A stretch of DNA of 64,000 nucleotides from Streptomyces sp. NBC_01142 (GCF_026341125.1 NZ_JAPEOR010000008.1:1-64000); one strand, 5' to 3'. Positions 52,677 to 61,458 are shown, counted from the first letter of the stretch. Numbers and translations: made by a program. Notes: generated by a model not told the origin, from the sequence alone.

Positions 52677-53051
52677 CTACGCCGCCTTGTCTGGACTGCC
52701 TGCCCCGGACTGAGGCTCGGCCAGGCGCTTGAGGGCCATGCGCGCGTCGACCCGCTCGCCGGGCGCCAACGTGCTCCACCAGGCGTATGTGACGATCGCG
52801 GCCGAAAGCCGGATCATGCGGCGCCGCAGTCGACGCTCCAGCAAGATCTGTTCGGGCTTGTAGCCGGGGGAGTCAGCGAAGGTAATGGTCTGGGTGACCG
52901 AGCCCATCAGCTGTCGCTCGTAAGTCCGGCCCGAGCTTGGCTCGACGGACCAGGGCAGAGAGCGGCACAGCTGCTCGTACTGGGCGCGGACGCGGTGCAG
53001 CTGGAGCTGCAGGGCCTGCAGGCGGTCGGGGAAGTGGTAGGTGGTGCTCAC
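52677..53051 (-). CDS. Hypothetical helical protein
   Basis: A 124-residue protein, predominantly helical (PDRLQALQLQLHRVRAQYEQ, LLERRLRRRMIRLSAAIVTY). It begins a three-gene minus-strand operon, and the group II intron lies 66 bases before its start. No family recognised. Confidence 0.55.
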   Translation of the reverse strand: MSTTYHFPDRLQALQLQLHRVRAQYEQLCRSLPWSVEPSSGRTYERQLMGSVTQTITFADSPGYKPEQILLERRLRRRMIRLSAAIVTYAWWSTLAPGERVDARMALKRLAEPQSGAGSPDKAA

Positions 53052-53158
53052 CCGCCTAATGATACGCGTGTTCGAATTCGGTCTGCCAGAAGCACGGCGC
53101 GACCTTCAGTGACTGTGGTCGGGTAGCCGGAGACCATTGCTGATCCCCGGCCCCCTCA

Positions 53159-53193
53159 GAACCGGACGTGCGAGCTTTCCCCGCATCCGGCTC
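53159..53193 (-). ncRNA. Group II intron domain V
   Basis: On the minus strand GAGCCGGATGCGGGGAAAGC is followed by TCGCACGTCCGGTTC, matching the classic domain V consensus with GAGCCG, GAAA and CGGTTC. Domain VI follows toward 53118 with GCCGGGGA/TCTCCGGC. Confidence 0.9.
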
Positions 53194-53227
53194 AAGCAAG
53201 CCCCATGGGCTTCGCAGGTCAGCAGGG

Positions 53228-54988
53228 TTATGTGGCCCGTTTGCCGTCGCCAGCGTGATGCTGACGGTGGCACTCGGAGTGCACGAGGCGAAGGTTGTTC
53301 CGCTCGTCCGTGCCGCCGTCTCGCCGGTAGGTGAAGTGATGCTTGTGGAGCATCTTCTTCGAGGCCGCGAACCAGTTGATCCACTCACGTGGGCTGTCCG
53401 GTTCGTATTCGGCTCCAGCGATCAGCGCCTGCTTGCAGAGAGGACAGAGCCCCTGCTGCCGGACCGCCAGGAGAAGACTCGTCTTGTCCATCGGCGGTGG
53501 CGCTTTCCTGCGGCGGCGATCCCGCCAGTACTCGGTCAGATCAGGATCGTCCGGGGACGCTCCGCCTTTGACGAGCTGGTGGCGGACGATGCCGGTCCAG
53601 GCGAACTTGATGAGGAAGGCGCCGCTGTCGCGGTCGCCGAACACCCACCGGTCTCGCCGGGACGGGTGGAACCTGCCGAAGTACCGGTCCACGACCCAGT
53701 GACTCGACTTGTTGCGGTGACGCCGCCTGGCCCATTTGAAGGTCAGCCGCCACATGTAGTGATCCAGCGACGAGAACGTCGTCGTGGACGCCACCGCCCG
53801 GTAGTAGGCCGCCCAACCGCGAACGATCGGGATCAGCCTGCGCAACACAGCCTCGGCATTGGCCCCATGCAGGGCCTTCACCTCGGTCCCTAGTCGCGCC
53901 CGGAGCCTCGCGCAAGCCGCTGTGCTCGGCTTGATGATCAGCTTTCCGCCCGTGCGGCGGACGGTGAAACCGAGGAAGTCGAACCCCTTATCGAGGTGGA
54001 CGACCTGGGTCTTCTCCTCGTTGAAGCGAAGACCTCTCGGTTCCAGCCAGTCCTCCAGCCGGGCCCTGACCTGGTGCACCTGTTCCTCGTCGTGACAGAG
54101 CACGACGAAGTCGTCGGCATACCTCACCAGCACCGGAGTGCCCGGCATGGCGCCGGGCTCGCGCCCGGCCCGCACCGTGTAGTGGCACCCTGCGGCCTGT
54201 TCCAGTCCGTGCAGAGCAACGTTCAGCAACAGCGGGCTGATCACACCGCCTTGAGGAGTTCCCTCCTCGGTCGGTGCGAACCGGCCGCGGTCGATCACGC
54301 CCGCCTTCAGCCAGCCGCGGATCAGGTCCCTGGCGGGGAACTGGCCGAGCATGGTCATCAGGTGGGTGTGGTCGATGCGGTCGAACGCCGCCGACAGGTC
54401 CGCGTCCAGGACCCACAGACGTTTCGGGTTCTTGCCCTTCACCGTCCAGAAGATCGCGGATATCGCGTCCTGGCAGCTGCGGCCGGGCCGGAAGCCATAG
54501 GACCTCGGCTCGAACCGCGCTTCCCACTCGGGTTCCAGCGCGTTCTTCACGCGGGCCTGGAGGACCCGGTCACGGATGACCGGGATGCCGAGCGGTCGCT
54601 GCTTCCCGTTGCTCTTCGGGATGAACACTCGCTTGACCGGCCTGACCTTCCACGGATTCGACGACCGATGTATCTCGGCCGCCAAGATGCCTCTCGCCTT
54701 CGGCGTGAGGGCCCGTTCCCCGTCGATGCCAGCGGTCATGCGACCACTGCTCTGCTGCGTCACCCGCTTCACGCTGATCAGCGTGTTGCTGCGGCTTCGC
54801 AGCATGAGCTTCTGCAAGTTGCGGACCTTCTTGAGGTCCCCGTCCTGCGTTGCCTTGAAGATCCTCTGCCTCAGCCGCCGTACGTTCTCCTCGCAGATGG
54901 CCCAGTCGATGCCGTGCCAGTCGAGTAAGTCGTCCTCGGGTCCGTTCACCGCAGACGAGGGCGTCACAACAGGTGTCGTGATCTCCAC
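53228..54988 (-). CDS. ltrA: Group II intron reverse transcriptase/maturase with HNH
   Basis: A 586-residue intron-encoded protein that splices and retro-mobilises the intron. RT motifs are KSNGKQRPLGIPVIRDRVLQ, PRSYGFRPGRSCQDAI, GTPQGGVISPLLLNVALHG and the catalytic YADD at 290-293. The maturase X region follows, and a C-terminal HNH domain has CPLCKQAL, LHKHHFTYRRDGG and NNLRLVHSECHRQHH. All key residues are present, so it is probably active. ATG 54988. Confidence 0.95.
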   Translation of the reverse strand: MEITTPVVTPSSAVNGPEDDLLDWHGIDWAICEENVRRLRQRIFKATQDGDLKKVRNLQKLMLRSRSNTLISVKRVTQQSSGRMTAGIDGERALTPKARGILAAEIHRSSNPWKVRPVKRVFIPKSNGKQRPLGIPVIRDRVLQARVKNALEPEWEARFEPRSYGFRPGRSCQDAISAIFWTVKGKNPKRLWVLDADLSAAFDRIDHTHLMTMLGQFPARDLIRGWLKAGVIDRGRFAPTEEGTPQGGVISPLLLNVALHGLEQAAGCHYTVRAGREPGAMPGTPVLVRYADDFVVLCHDEEQVHQVRARLEDWLEPRGLRFNEEKTQVVHLDKGFDFLGFTVRRTGGKLIIKPSTAACARLRARLGTEVKALHGANAEAVLRRLIPIVRGWAAYYRAVASTTTFSSLDHYMWRLTFKWARRRHRNKSSHWVVDRYFGRFHPSRRDRWVFGDRDSGAFLIKFAWTGIVRHQLVKGGASPDDPDLTEYWRDRRRRKAPPPMDKTSLLLAVRQQGLCPLCKQALIAGAEYEPDSPREWINWFAASKKMLHKHHFTYRRDGGTDERNNLRLVHSECHRQHHAGDGKRAT

Positions 54989-55657
54989 GCTCGCCTCCGG
55001 TGTCTAACTTGTCCCTTGGTTCCGGCTTCCTTGCAGTGGTGACTTCAAAGGCTCACCTGATCCACGTGGGCGCCCTTTCGGGCCGGACCACCGGGGCCCG
55101 TATCCGGCGAGTTATGCGAGAGCGGGTGAAGGTCCCAATCTCCCGGTTTCCTCTGGCCTTTCGGCCCGCCGGCCTTCGCTTCTTGGATCTTCCTTCTCCC
55201 GCCGGGGACTTCAGCCTTCCTTGCGGTCGACCTACCAAGCCAAGGCTTGGACCCCGTCGGGGTTTCCACGTTCCGCACCAGTAAGACGCGACTGGGGTGG
55301 GCGCCCCCTCTACCCCGGGACCAGCGGTGTCCTCCCTCCGGGCTCAGTTACCCGAAGGTCACTTGGCGCCTTCCAGCACCGGGTCCTGTGACCGCCGCCA
55401 ACACGCCATCGACGCGGTCTCAAAGTCACGAGGCATCATCAAGGGTTCACTTGCGTTCGCCCGTCCAGCCTTCCCCTCACCTGTTGCACCCCGATGGCCG
55501 AGGTGCCCTTGGGCTTGAACGCTCCGCTTCACACCCCGCCGTTACCAGCGACGCATGGGAGCGCGGGAACGGGCCCTGGACACTGGCCCGAAGTCCAGCC
55601 TCCTCAACTTCCCTTCATACAGCTGTCCTTGCTTACTTGGAGCGACCTCGTGTCGCA
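54989..55657 (-). ncRNA. 5' RNA domains (I-III) of the group II intron
   Basis: The minus strand between the 5' GTGYG and the reverse-transcriptase start has no other gene. Structured GC-rich runs match the expected position of the RNA domains, but the fold was not derived here. Confidence 0.6.
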
Positions 55658-55671
55658 CACTGAGTGCTTCG

Positions 55672-55721
55672 GTTGGCGGATGAGCGCTTGAGTTGGCGGG
55701 GCTGTGCGTCAGAGTTGGCGG
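55672..55721. repeat. Three GTTGGCGG repeats
   Basis: GTTGGCGG at 55672, 55692 and 55714, the last two within AGTTGGCGG. Spacing is 20 and 22 bases. They lie between the intron and the Fic start and may be a regulator array or residual iterons. Confidence 0.5.
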
Positions 55722-55765
55722 ACCCAGTGCCCGCGGTAATCCGCTTGAACGGGTGTCGGGTAGAC

Positions 55766-57151
55766 ATGCAGGCTATGGCGGTGATTCCTGAGCTGGCCCC
55801 TGGCTATCTGAGCTGGGACGAGGCGGACCCCGACCGTCATCCCTTCGACAACGCGTCTGCAACGCAGGTGGTGCACTCGCTCGGGCCGGCCCGGCGAGTG
55901 CCACGCCGCCCCGACGTCCCCTGCGCCGACCCGGCGATGAGTGCCTGGAGCTGGGGCGAGGCCAACCTCTGGGCCGACGCCATGTCGCATGCCCTCGTCC
56001 AACGCTACGGCCGCTGGGCCGTGGGCTGGCGCTGGGCGCACGACGAAGGGGACTTCGACGGAGGGCCGGTCGGAAACTGGTGTTGCCCGCGGGACTCGAT
56101 CACCGCCCCGGACGAGACCCTCGCCCGTGTCGTCGCCGCGCTGTGCGAGTGGCGCGGGTGGCTGGAGACTCTGGCCGGATGGTTCGAGGCGTACCCGCTG
56201 GAGCTGGCGGCCGTCGAGGATCAGCGGATCTTGTGGGAGCGCGCCGCCCGGAACCTGATCCTGCAGGTGGTCGACCGCACCGGGTGCGGTAGCGGCTGGC
56301 ACGGGCACTGCCGTCAAGTGCTCACCTGGTTCCTCAGCCGCTGGCAAGTCGCACCCGACGTCGCGGAGGATCTGGTCGGCGAGGCGATCGGCGGGCGGTT
56401 CCGGAGCTGGACCGGCCCCGACACAGTGCTGGTCGACAACGTCGCGGAGCGGCTCGCGCTGTCGCTGCGGCCGGACGACGGCACACGGTCCGCCGAGCCC
56501 GTACCGGACCACCTGGAGCGCTGGCTTGCGGTGCGCGAGGCCGTGCCGTGGCAGGAGGGCACGGACGGCGGCGCGGACGGGCCGGTGACCCCCTCGTGCG
56601 ACGGCGCGGCGGAGGACATCCGCTTGTTCGACGGCGCCGTGGATCCTGCCCGCGCGGAGGGACTGCTCGCTGCCCTGGAGCTGCTGCGGGCCGACGCGGC
56701 GCGCGGTGCCCGGCTCGATTTCGAACTGCTCCGCGGCTGGCAGCAGCACGTCCTTCACACACCGCAGCCGCCGGCGTTCCGCAGCTTGCCCGCCTTCGCC
56801 AAGGGGGGCCGGGAACGCTACGGCATCGGCCCAAACACCCGCGCCCGCCTCGATGCCTGCCTGGCCGAGAGCGCAACGGACGGCGGGCGGCCCCTCCCCC
56901 TGACCGCCCGCGCCGCACGTGCTTATCTCGACGTCTGCTTCTTCCATCCCTTCGACGACGGCAACGCCCGGTCCGCCTTCCTCACCCTCCTCTTCGTCCT
57001 CGCCCGCGAGGGCGTCGCGCTCAACGGGGTCGGCCTGCTCCGTCGCATCACCTTCCAAGCCAGCGACCCCCAGGACGCGCTGATCCTCGCCCGGTACGTC
57101 GACGTCCACCTTGCGGAGACCCGACGCAGCGCCGCCTCCCTCGGCTCCTAG
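55766..57151 (+). CDS. Fic-domain protein with divergent active site
   Basis: A 461-residue protein. The C-terminal Fic domain has HPFDDGNARSAF with catalytic His394. Compared with the canonical HPFxEGNGRxxR, the second Gly is Ala and the final Arg is lost. The N-terminal 280 residues hold tryptophan-rich helices (NLWADAMSHALVQRYGRWAV, AALCEWRGWLETLAGWFEAY), unlike typical Fic regulators. Fic enzymes transfer AMP or other groups to target hydroxyls. This one may use a modified chemistry or be an interaction domain. ATG 55766 is taken, with 55775 also possible. The TAG stop is part of the IS701 target duplication. Confidence 0.8.
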   Translation: MQAMAVIPELAPGYLSWDEADPDRHPFDNASATQVVHSLGPARRVPRRPDVPCADPAMSAWSWGEANLWADAMSHALVQRYGRWAVGWRWAHDEGDFDGGPVGNWCCPRDSITAPDETLARVVAALCEWRGWLETLAGWFEAYPLELAAVEDQRILWERAARNLILQVVDRTGCGSGWHGHCRQVLTWFLSRWQVAPDVAEDLVGEAIGGRFRSWTGPDTVLVDNVAERLALSLRPDDGTRSAEPVPDHLERWLAVREAVPWQEGTDGGADGPVTPSCDGAAEDIRLFDGAVDPARAEGLLAALELLRADAARGARLDFELLRGWQQHVLHTPQPPAFRSLPAFAKGGRERYGIGPNTRARLDACLAESATDGGRPLPLTARAARAYLDVCFFHPFDDGNARSAFLTLLFVLAREGVALNGVGLLRRITFQASDPQDALILARYVDVHLAETRRSAASLGS

Positions 57152-57167
57152 TACTGCAATCACAGTT
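57152..57167 (+). repeat. Left inverted repeat of the IS701-type element
   Basis: TACTGCAATCACAGTT. Confidence 0.95.
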
Positions 57168-57169
57168 GT

Positions 57170-58333
57170 ATGTGGTTGAGTTGGTGTGTGGCTGAGCTCG
57201 GGGTGGGGTTGGTTGAGGGGTGGGCCGGGGTGCTGGCGGGGTTGCATGCCCGGTTCGCGTCGCGTTTCGTGAGGTCGGAGCCGCGTGGGCGGGCTCTTGC
57301 GTATATGCGGGGGTTGATCGCTCCGTTGGAGCGGAAGAACGGCTGGACGCTGGCGGAGCGGGCCGGTGACCGGCTGCCGATCGGGATGCAGCGCCTGCTG
57401 GGCGAGGCGGACTGGGACGCCGATGGTGTTCGTGACGACGTGCGGGACTTCGTCGTCGAGACGATCGGCGACAAGAACGCGGTCTTGATCGGTGACGACA
57501 CCGGCTTCCTGAAGAAGGGCGTGCGCTCGGCGGGTGTCCAGCGGCAATATTCCGGAACGGCCGGACGGACGGAAAATTGCCAGGTCGGCACGTTCCTCGC
57601 GTACGCGTCGGCGAAGGGCCGGGCTCTGATCGACCGGGAGCTGTACCTGCCCGTCTCCTGGACGGATGACCGCGAGCGGTGCCGGGAGGCCGGCGTCCCG
57701 GACGAGGTGTTGTTCGCGACGAAGACGGAGCATTTCAAGGCCATGCTCGTGCGTGCGGTCCAGGCGGGCGTGCCGTTCGCGTGGGTCACCGCGGACGAGG
57801 CCTACGGGCAGTCGAAATCCCTCAGGTGGTGGATGGAACAGCGGGCCATCAGCCATGTGATGTGTGTGAAGACCAGCGACACCGTCATCACCCGCGGTGC
57901 GGGGGAACGCCGTGTCGACGAGCTGGTGGCCGCTCTCGCGCCACAGTCTTGGAAGCGTCTGTCCGCTGGGAAAGGATCCCATGGTGAGCGTATGTACCAG
58001 TGGGCCCGGATCCCCATCCGGATCTGGTGGGAGAACGGCCACGGCCACTGGGTCCTGGCCCGCCGCAGCCTGAAGGACCCCACTGACCTCGCCTACTACG
58101 TCTGTTACGGGCCCGTCAGCACCCGCCTGAAAGACCTGGTCAGGGTGGCCGGCGCCCGCTGGGCCGTCGAAGAGTGCTTCCAGACTGCGAAGGGCGACTG
58201 CGGCCTGGACCACTACCAGGTCCGCCTCTACCACGCCTGGTACCGGCACATCACCCTCGCCATGGCCGCCCTCGCGGCCCTGACCGCCGTCCGCGCCCAC
58301 GAACTCTCAAAAGGGGCAACCACGGTGGCCTGA
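57170..58333 (+). CDS. IS701-type transposase
   Basis: A 387-residue DDE transposase. Key segments are NAVLIGDDTGFLKKGVRSAG (first Asp), VPFAWVTADEAYGQ (second Asp) and RWAVEECFQTAKGDCGLDHY (Glu). The open frame stops after SKGATTVA, whereas the conserved tail (GLIPLSVAEIRRLIGHLLHP, then LHWSHWRRLSQTRARDSHYK) continues in another frame to 58491. A shift near 58310-58333 would restore it. The catalytic triad is intact, so the element may still move. GTG 57188 is an alternative start. Confidence 0.9.
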   Translation: MWLSWCVAELGVGLVEGWAGVLAGLHARFASRFVRSEPRGRALAYMRGLIAPLERKNGWTLAERAGDRLPIGMQRLLGEADWDADGVRDDVRDFVVETIGDKNAVLIGDDTGFLKKGVRSAGVQRQYSGTAGRTENCQVGTFLAYASAKGRALIDRELYLPVSWTDDRERCREAGVPDEVLFATKTEHFKAMLVRAVQAGVPFAWVTADEAYGQSKSLRWWMEQRAISHVMCVKTSDTVITRGAGERRVDELVAALAPQSWKRLSAGKGSHGERMYQWARIPIRIWWENGHGHWVLARRSLKDPTDLAYYVCYGPVSTRLKDLVRVAGARWAVEECFQTAKGDCGLDHYQVRLYHAWYRHITLAMAALAALTAVRAHELSKGATTVA

Positions 58334-58489
58334 TACCACTGTCCGTGGCAGAGATACGCCGCCTCATAGGCCACCTCCTCCACCCCGCCCACCTCACCAT
58401 CCACCACCATCTGCACTGGTCACACTGGCGAAGACTCAGCCAGACACGCGCCCGCGACAGCCACTACAAACAACGCGGACACACCCCTT

Positions 58490-58505
58490 AACTGTGATTG
58501 CAGTA
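58490..58505 (-). repeat. Right inverted repeat of the IS701-type element
   Basis: AACTGTGATTGCAGTA, the exact complement of the left end. Confidence 0.95.
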
Positions 58506-58508
58506 CTA

Positions 58509-58534
58509 GGCCCACCCCGTCGCCGGGGTGGGCC
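58509..58534 (+). terminator. Fic gene terminator, displaced by the IS
   Basis: GGCCCACCCCG (58509-58519) pairs with CGGGGTGGGCC (58524-58534). Before insertion it began directly at the Fic stop. Confidence 0.8.
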
Positions 58535-58619
58535 TTCGCGTTCGTCGTACCCGCAACCGTCGCGCCCCGACCCGTGCCCCGCGCTGCCGCCCGGCGCGTC
58601 GTGGCCGGTCGCGGCCGTG

Positions 58620-58633
58620 TTGCACGGCTTGCC
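58620..58633 (+). promoter_or_regulatory. Array motif, copy 10: TTGCACGGCTTGCC
   Basis: About 143 bases before ATG 58777. Confidence 0.45.
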
Positions 58634-58776
58634 CCGCCCGCCGCCACAGTGCGGTCCGCCGGCCCGGGGGAGCGGTGCCCACCCATTCCCCGCTCCCTCG
58701 GCCCGCATCAGCCCTCACCGGCCGCGCCGTGCCCGGCGCCGCCGGTGAGCCCCGCCACCATCCCGGAGTCCCGACC

Positions 58777-59256
58777 ATGACCCTTCCTGCCGCCCTGCTC
58801 GTCACCCCGCTCCCGTTCGCGCCGACCAAGTCCACGCTCTCCGAGGGAAGTACGCCCCTTCACCTGCCCGCCGACAGGCAACAGGACTGGCTGGAGGGGC
58901 AGATCGGCGGTGGGGTCAGGGCAGTCGCCTACCACCTCCACGCGTCCGTGCACGTGAACAGCAACGCCATCGTGCTCGGCCAGCAGCCCAACCCGGTCCT
59001 GTGGACCCTGGCCTGCGCCTGGCGCGACCGCATCCTGCCCTACGCACTGCACGGGCCCGCCCTGATCACCGGACGCGCCGACCTCAGCGGCACCTACCTG
59101 CCGCTGACCGGGCAGATGGCCACCCAGACGCAGGCGGCACTGAAGGCGGCGACCGGCTGGTGGCTGGAGCACGACTACGACATCCCGCTGTGGCCGGTCA
59201 ACCCCGCCTCCCGCCGCTTCGCGGAGGCAGTCGCCGTGACCCGAGCCACCCTGTAG
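58777..59256 (+). CDS. Hypothetical protein
   Basis: A 159-residue protein with GGAG before ATG 58777. It contains PLHLPADRQQDWLEGQIGGG, VRAVAYHLHASVHVNSNAIV, NPVLWTLACAWRDRILPYAL and a helical end ATQTQAALKAATGWWLEHDY. No family recognised. It ends before a strong hairpin. Confidence 0.6.
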   Translation: MTLPAALLVTPLPFAPTKSTLSEGSTPLHLPADRQQDWLEGQIGGGVRAVAYHLHASVHVNSNAIVLGQQPNPVLWTLACAWRDRILPYALHGPALITGRADLSGTYLPLTGQMATQTQAALKAATGWWLEHDYDIPLWPVNPASRRFAEAVAVTRATL

Positions 59257-59269
59257 CCCGTGGAACAGA

Positions 59270-59307
59270 GCAGCCCCCGGCACGCGCCTTCGCGAGCCGG
59301 GGGCTGC
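59270..59307 (+). terminator. 12-bp hairpin terminator
   Basis: GCAGCCCCCGGC (59270-59281) pairs with GCCGGGGGCTGC (59296-59307), followed by TTCC. Confidence 0.85.
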
Positions 59308-59490
59308 TTCCGTACCCGTCGCTGCCCGGCGGCCCCATGCCGCACCGCGACTCTGCCGCGCGGCCCGCGCCGCCGCACGGCCTCTGCCCGTGCCGCCGCG
59401 CCGTCCGTCGCTGCCTGCCGCGGTGCGCGGAACGCCGCCTCGCGCTCCGACCTTCCCGACCAGAAGTTGCCCCTGACCCGGCAGAAAGCG

Positions 59491-59503
59491 TTGCGCGGCT
59501 AAC
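59491..59503 (+). promoter_or_regulatory. Array motif, copy 11: TTGCGCGGCTAAC
   Basis: One hundred and ten bases before the HU start at 59614. Confidence 0.6.
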
Positions 59504-59613
59504 TGCCCACCCTGCCAAGGTCATTCACACCCAGCCCGGACCACAACCCCCACGGGGCAAGGCCCGGCCGCGCGGCAACAGACCCAGCACCCGAGTCCGA
59601 GGGGACACACACC

Positions 59614-60048
59614 ATGAACAAGGCACAGCTCGTCGAGGCGATCGCCGACACGATCGGCGGCCGACAGCAGGCCGCCGACGCCGTCGACGCCGTACTCGAC
59701 GCCATCGTCCGCGCGGTGGTCGCGGGAGACCGGGTCTCCGTCACCGGCTTCGGCTCCTTCGAGAAGGTCGACCGCCCGGCCCGCTACGCCCGAAACCCGC
59801 AGACCGGCGAACGGGTCCGCGTCAAGAAGACCTCCGCCCCCCGCTTCCGCGCGGGCCAGGGCTTCAAGGACCTCGTCGCCGGTACCAAGAAGCTCCCCAA
59901 AGCGGGCCAGATCTCCGTCCAGAAGGCCCCCAAGGGCAGCCTGCCCGGCGGTGCCGCCACGAAGGACAAGAAGGCCACCACCCGGAAGACCGGGAAGGCG
60001 CAGAAAGCCACGGCGGCCACCACCCCGGCCCGATCGGCCGCCGCCTAG
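59614..60048 (+). CDS. hup: HU-type nucleoid protein with lysine/alanine tail
   Basis: A 144-residue histone-like protein. Residues 1-92 form a complete HU fold (MNKAQLVEAIADTIGGRQQA, VVAGDRVSVTGFGSFEKVDR, PARYARNPQTGERVRVKK). The tail (residues 95-144) is lysine-, threonine- and alanine-rich, like the HupS type of actinobacteria. As for the IHF gene, this is probably an element-borne copy. GAGGGG precedes ATG 59614, and an array motif lies upstream. Confidence 0.93.
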   Translation: MNKAQLVEAIADTIGGRQQAADAVDAVLDAIVRAVVAGDRVSVTGFGSFEKVDRPARYARNPQTGERVRVKKTSAPRFRAGQGFKDLVAGTKKLPKAGQISVQKAPKGSLPGGAATKDKKATTRKTGKAQKATAATTPARSAAA

Positions 60049-60106
60049 AAACCCGGCCCGCCGTCCCCTGCCGCCCCCGTGCCGCGCCCGAATGGAGACC
60101 CCTGCT

Positions 60107-60283
60107 GTGTCCGCCCCGTCAGCCCACCACGTGCACCGGCGATGCCACGCCACACCGTCAGACGGCCGACCCGGGATCTGCGCCAAATCCCCCGGCCACA
60201 CCACCAGAACCCCCGACCCCGACCCCGACCACTTCGACCCGGACACCGAAGAGACCTGGCGCGACCACGACCCCGGCCAGTGA
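60107..60283 (+). CDS. Small hypothetical protein
   Basis: A 58-residue protein from GTG 60107, with GGAG nine bases before it. It has HHVHRRCHATPSDGRPGICA and a proline-aspartate-rich acidic end. ATG 60092 is an alternative start giving 63 residues. It lies 58 bases after HU and probably shares its transcript. Confidence 0.45.
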   Translation: MSAPSAHHVHRRCHATPSDGRPGICAKSPGHTTRTPDPDPDHFDPDTEETWRDHDPGQ

Positions 60284-60771
60284 CCCCGACCCGTTCATTG
60301 CACCCCTAACTCCCCACCCCGGCATGGTCTCGGTGTCGGGCCGGAACCCCTGCGGACTCCGCTTTCCGCTCAAGTCCGGCCCGACACCACCATCCGACCG
60401 CCGCGCCCCGACCCGTGCCCCCGCCGCGCCGCGCCGCGCCGTGCGAGGCCAACGCCCCCGCACCCGGCGCCGGGGTCGCCCCATGCCCCCCACGTACCGG
60501 CTCCGCTCGCCTCGTCGCCTGCCCGCCGAGCGGGGGAGCCGGGGTCGTGTCGCTTACCCCGCCGTCCACCACAGTCAGAGCAGCCGGGAACGCCCCGCAC
60601 GAACCCCCTTCCGTGTGCTGCGAGCGACCGGCAACTGCCGGGCCGCGTGCGACCGCGCATCCCCCCTCTGCCGCACCGCGCGGTCCGGCATCACCTGCCC
60701 CAGGCGACGCCCCAAGGCCGCCGCGCCCAGCCCACCGCCCGTGCAACCGCCCCCTGAAAGGACCGACCGTC
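60284..60771. other. Gap with a large hairpin
   Basis: Apart from the hairpin at 60332-60388 no gene is supported. The remainder is highly GC-rich with shadow-type frames. Confidence 0.45.
60332..60388 (+). terminator. 14-bp inverted repeat terminator
   Basis: GGTGTCGGGCCGGA (60332-60345) pairs with TCCGGCCCGACACC (60375-60388) over a 29-base loop. Confidence 0.7.
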
Positions 60772-61338
60772 ATGGTTTCCACACCCGCCCAGCTCCGCCA
60801 CACCCAGGAAGCAATCGAGCGCCTGACCGGGCACCTTGCCGACCTCGGCATACCAGCAGCAGCGATCCAGGCCCTCCTCGACAACACCGACCCCGGCCCG
60901 TGCAACGACCTCAGAGGCGGCGCCATCTGCCAACTCGATCTCGGCCACCCGCAGAAGCGCCATCTGGCCGTCTGGCCCCCCGCCCCGGGCACGAAGACCC
61001 AGACCGAATGGGCCAGCAGCTGGTCCGAACACGACATCAAGAAGCACGGGGCCTACGACAATCCCTTCACCCTGCCCGACGCCGCGACACCCGCTATGCG
61101 CGCGCACACCGAACTCGTCGACGAGCCCCGGGTGCTCATCTGCCAGCCCGTCACCGACACCCTGCTGTACGTACACATCAGGCTCGGCAGGAACGACACC
61201 GGCCTGACCTCGTGGCTGCGCCGCATCGGCCTGAAGCACGGGCAGGCCACCCGTACCGAACACGGCGACTACCTCGCCCGCGGTCACCTGAACGGGGCCC
61301 GCGTCGCACTGATCGCGCACGCCCACTCCTACCGCTGA
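60772..61338 (+). CDS. Hypothetical protein
   Basis: A 188-residue protein with AAAGGA before ATG 60772. Helical N-terminus (TQEAIERLTGHLADLGIPAA) and then PCNDLRGGAICQLDLGHPQK, VLICQPVTDTLLYVHIRLGR and ARVALIAHAHSYR. Strand-rich second half. No family recognised. Confidence 0.6.
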   Translation: MVSTPAQLRHTQEAIERLTGHLADLGIPAAAIQALLDNTDPGPCNDLRGGAICQLDLGHPQKRHLAVWPPAPGTKTQTEWASSWSEHDIKKHGAYDNPFTLPDAATPAMRAHTELVDEPRVLICQPVTDTLLYVHIRLGRNDTGLTSWLRRIGLKHGQATRTEHGDYLARGHLNGARVALIAHAHSYR

Positions 61339-61420
61339 CCCCCGTACTACCCCGAGCCCGCCCGCCCCGCCCTACTCCGGCCAGGAGGGCCCGGCGTGTT
61401 GCGGACCCCCTGACTGGTCT

Positions 61421-61458
61421 GGCCCCCGGACGCAGCGACCACGCAGCGCCCGGGGGCC
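61421..61458 (+). terminator. 9-bp hairpin terminator
   Basis: GGCCCCCGG (61421-61429) pairs with CCGGGGGCC (61450-61458). Confidence 0.7.

Larger units (their letters stand above)
53118..55660 (-). mobile_element. Group II intron, bacterial class C-like, with encoded reverse transcriptase
   Basis: On the minus strand the 5' end is GTGTG at 55660 (or GTGCG at 55658), matching the GUGYG consensus. The 3' end is about 53118, after domains V and VI. The intron encodes one reverse transcriptase and is about 2.54 kb. Exons are the sequences outside 53118 and 55660. Confidence 0.8.
57152..58505 (+). mobile_element. IS701-type insertion sequence
   Basis: A 1354-base element with perfect 16-base inverted ends and a 4-base target duplication CTAG at 57148-57151 and 58506-58509, as expected for IS701. 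It carries one transposase whose last codons are frame-shifted. Confidence 0.9.

Noticed and set aside
55709..58300. An 863-codon open frame on the minus strand
   Set aside because: It runs antisense through the Fic and transposase genes, crosses the IS end, and has low-complexity composition. It is a GC-rich shadow.
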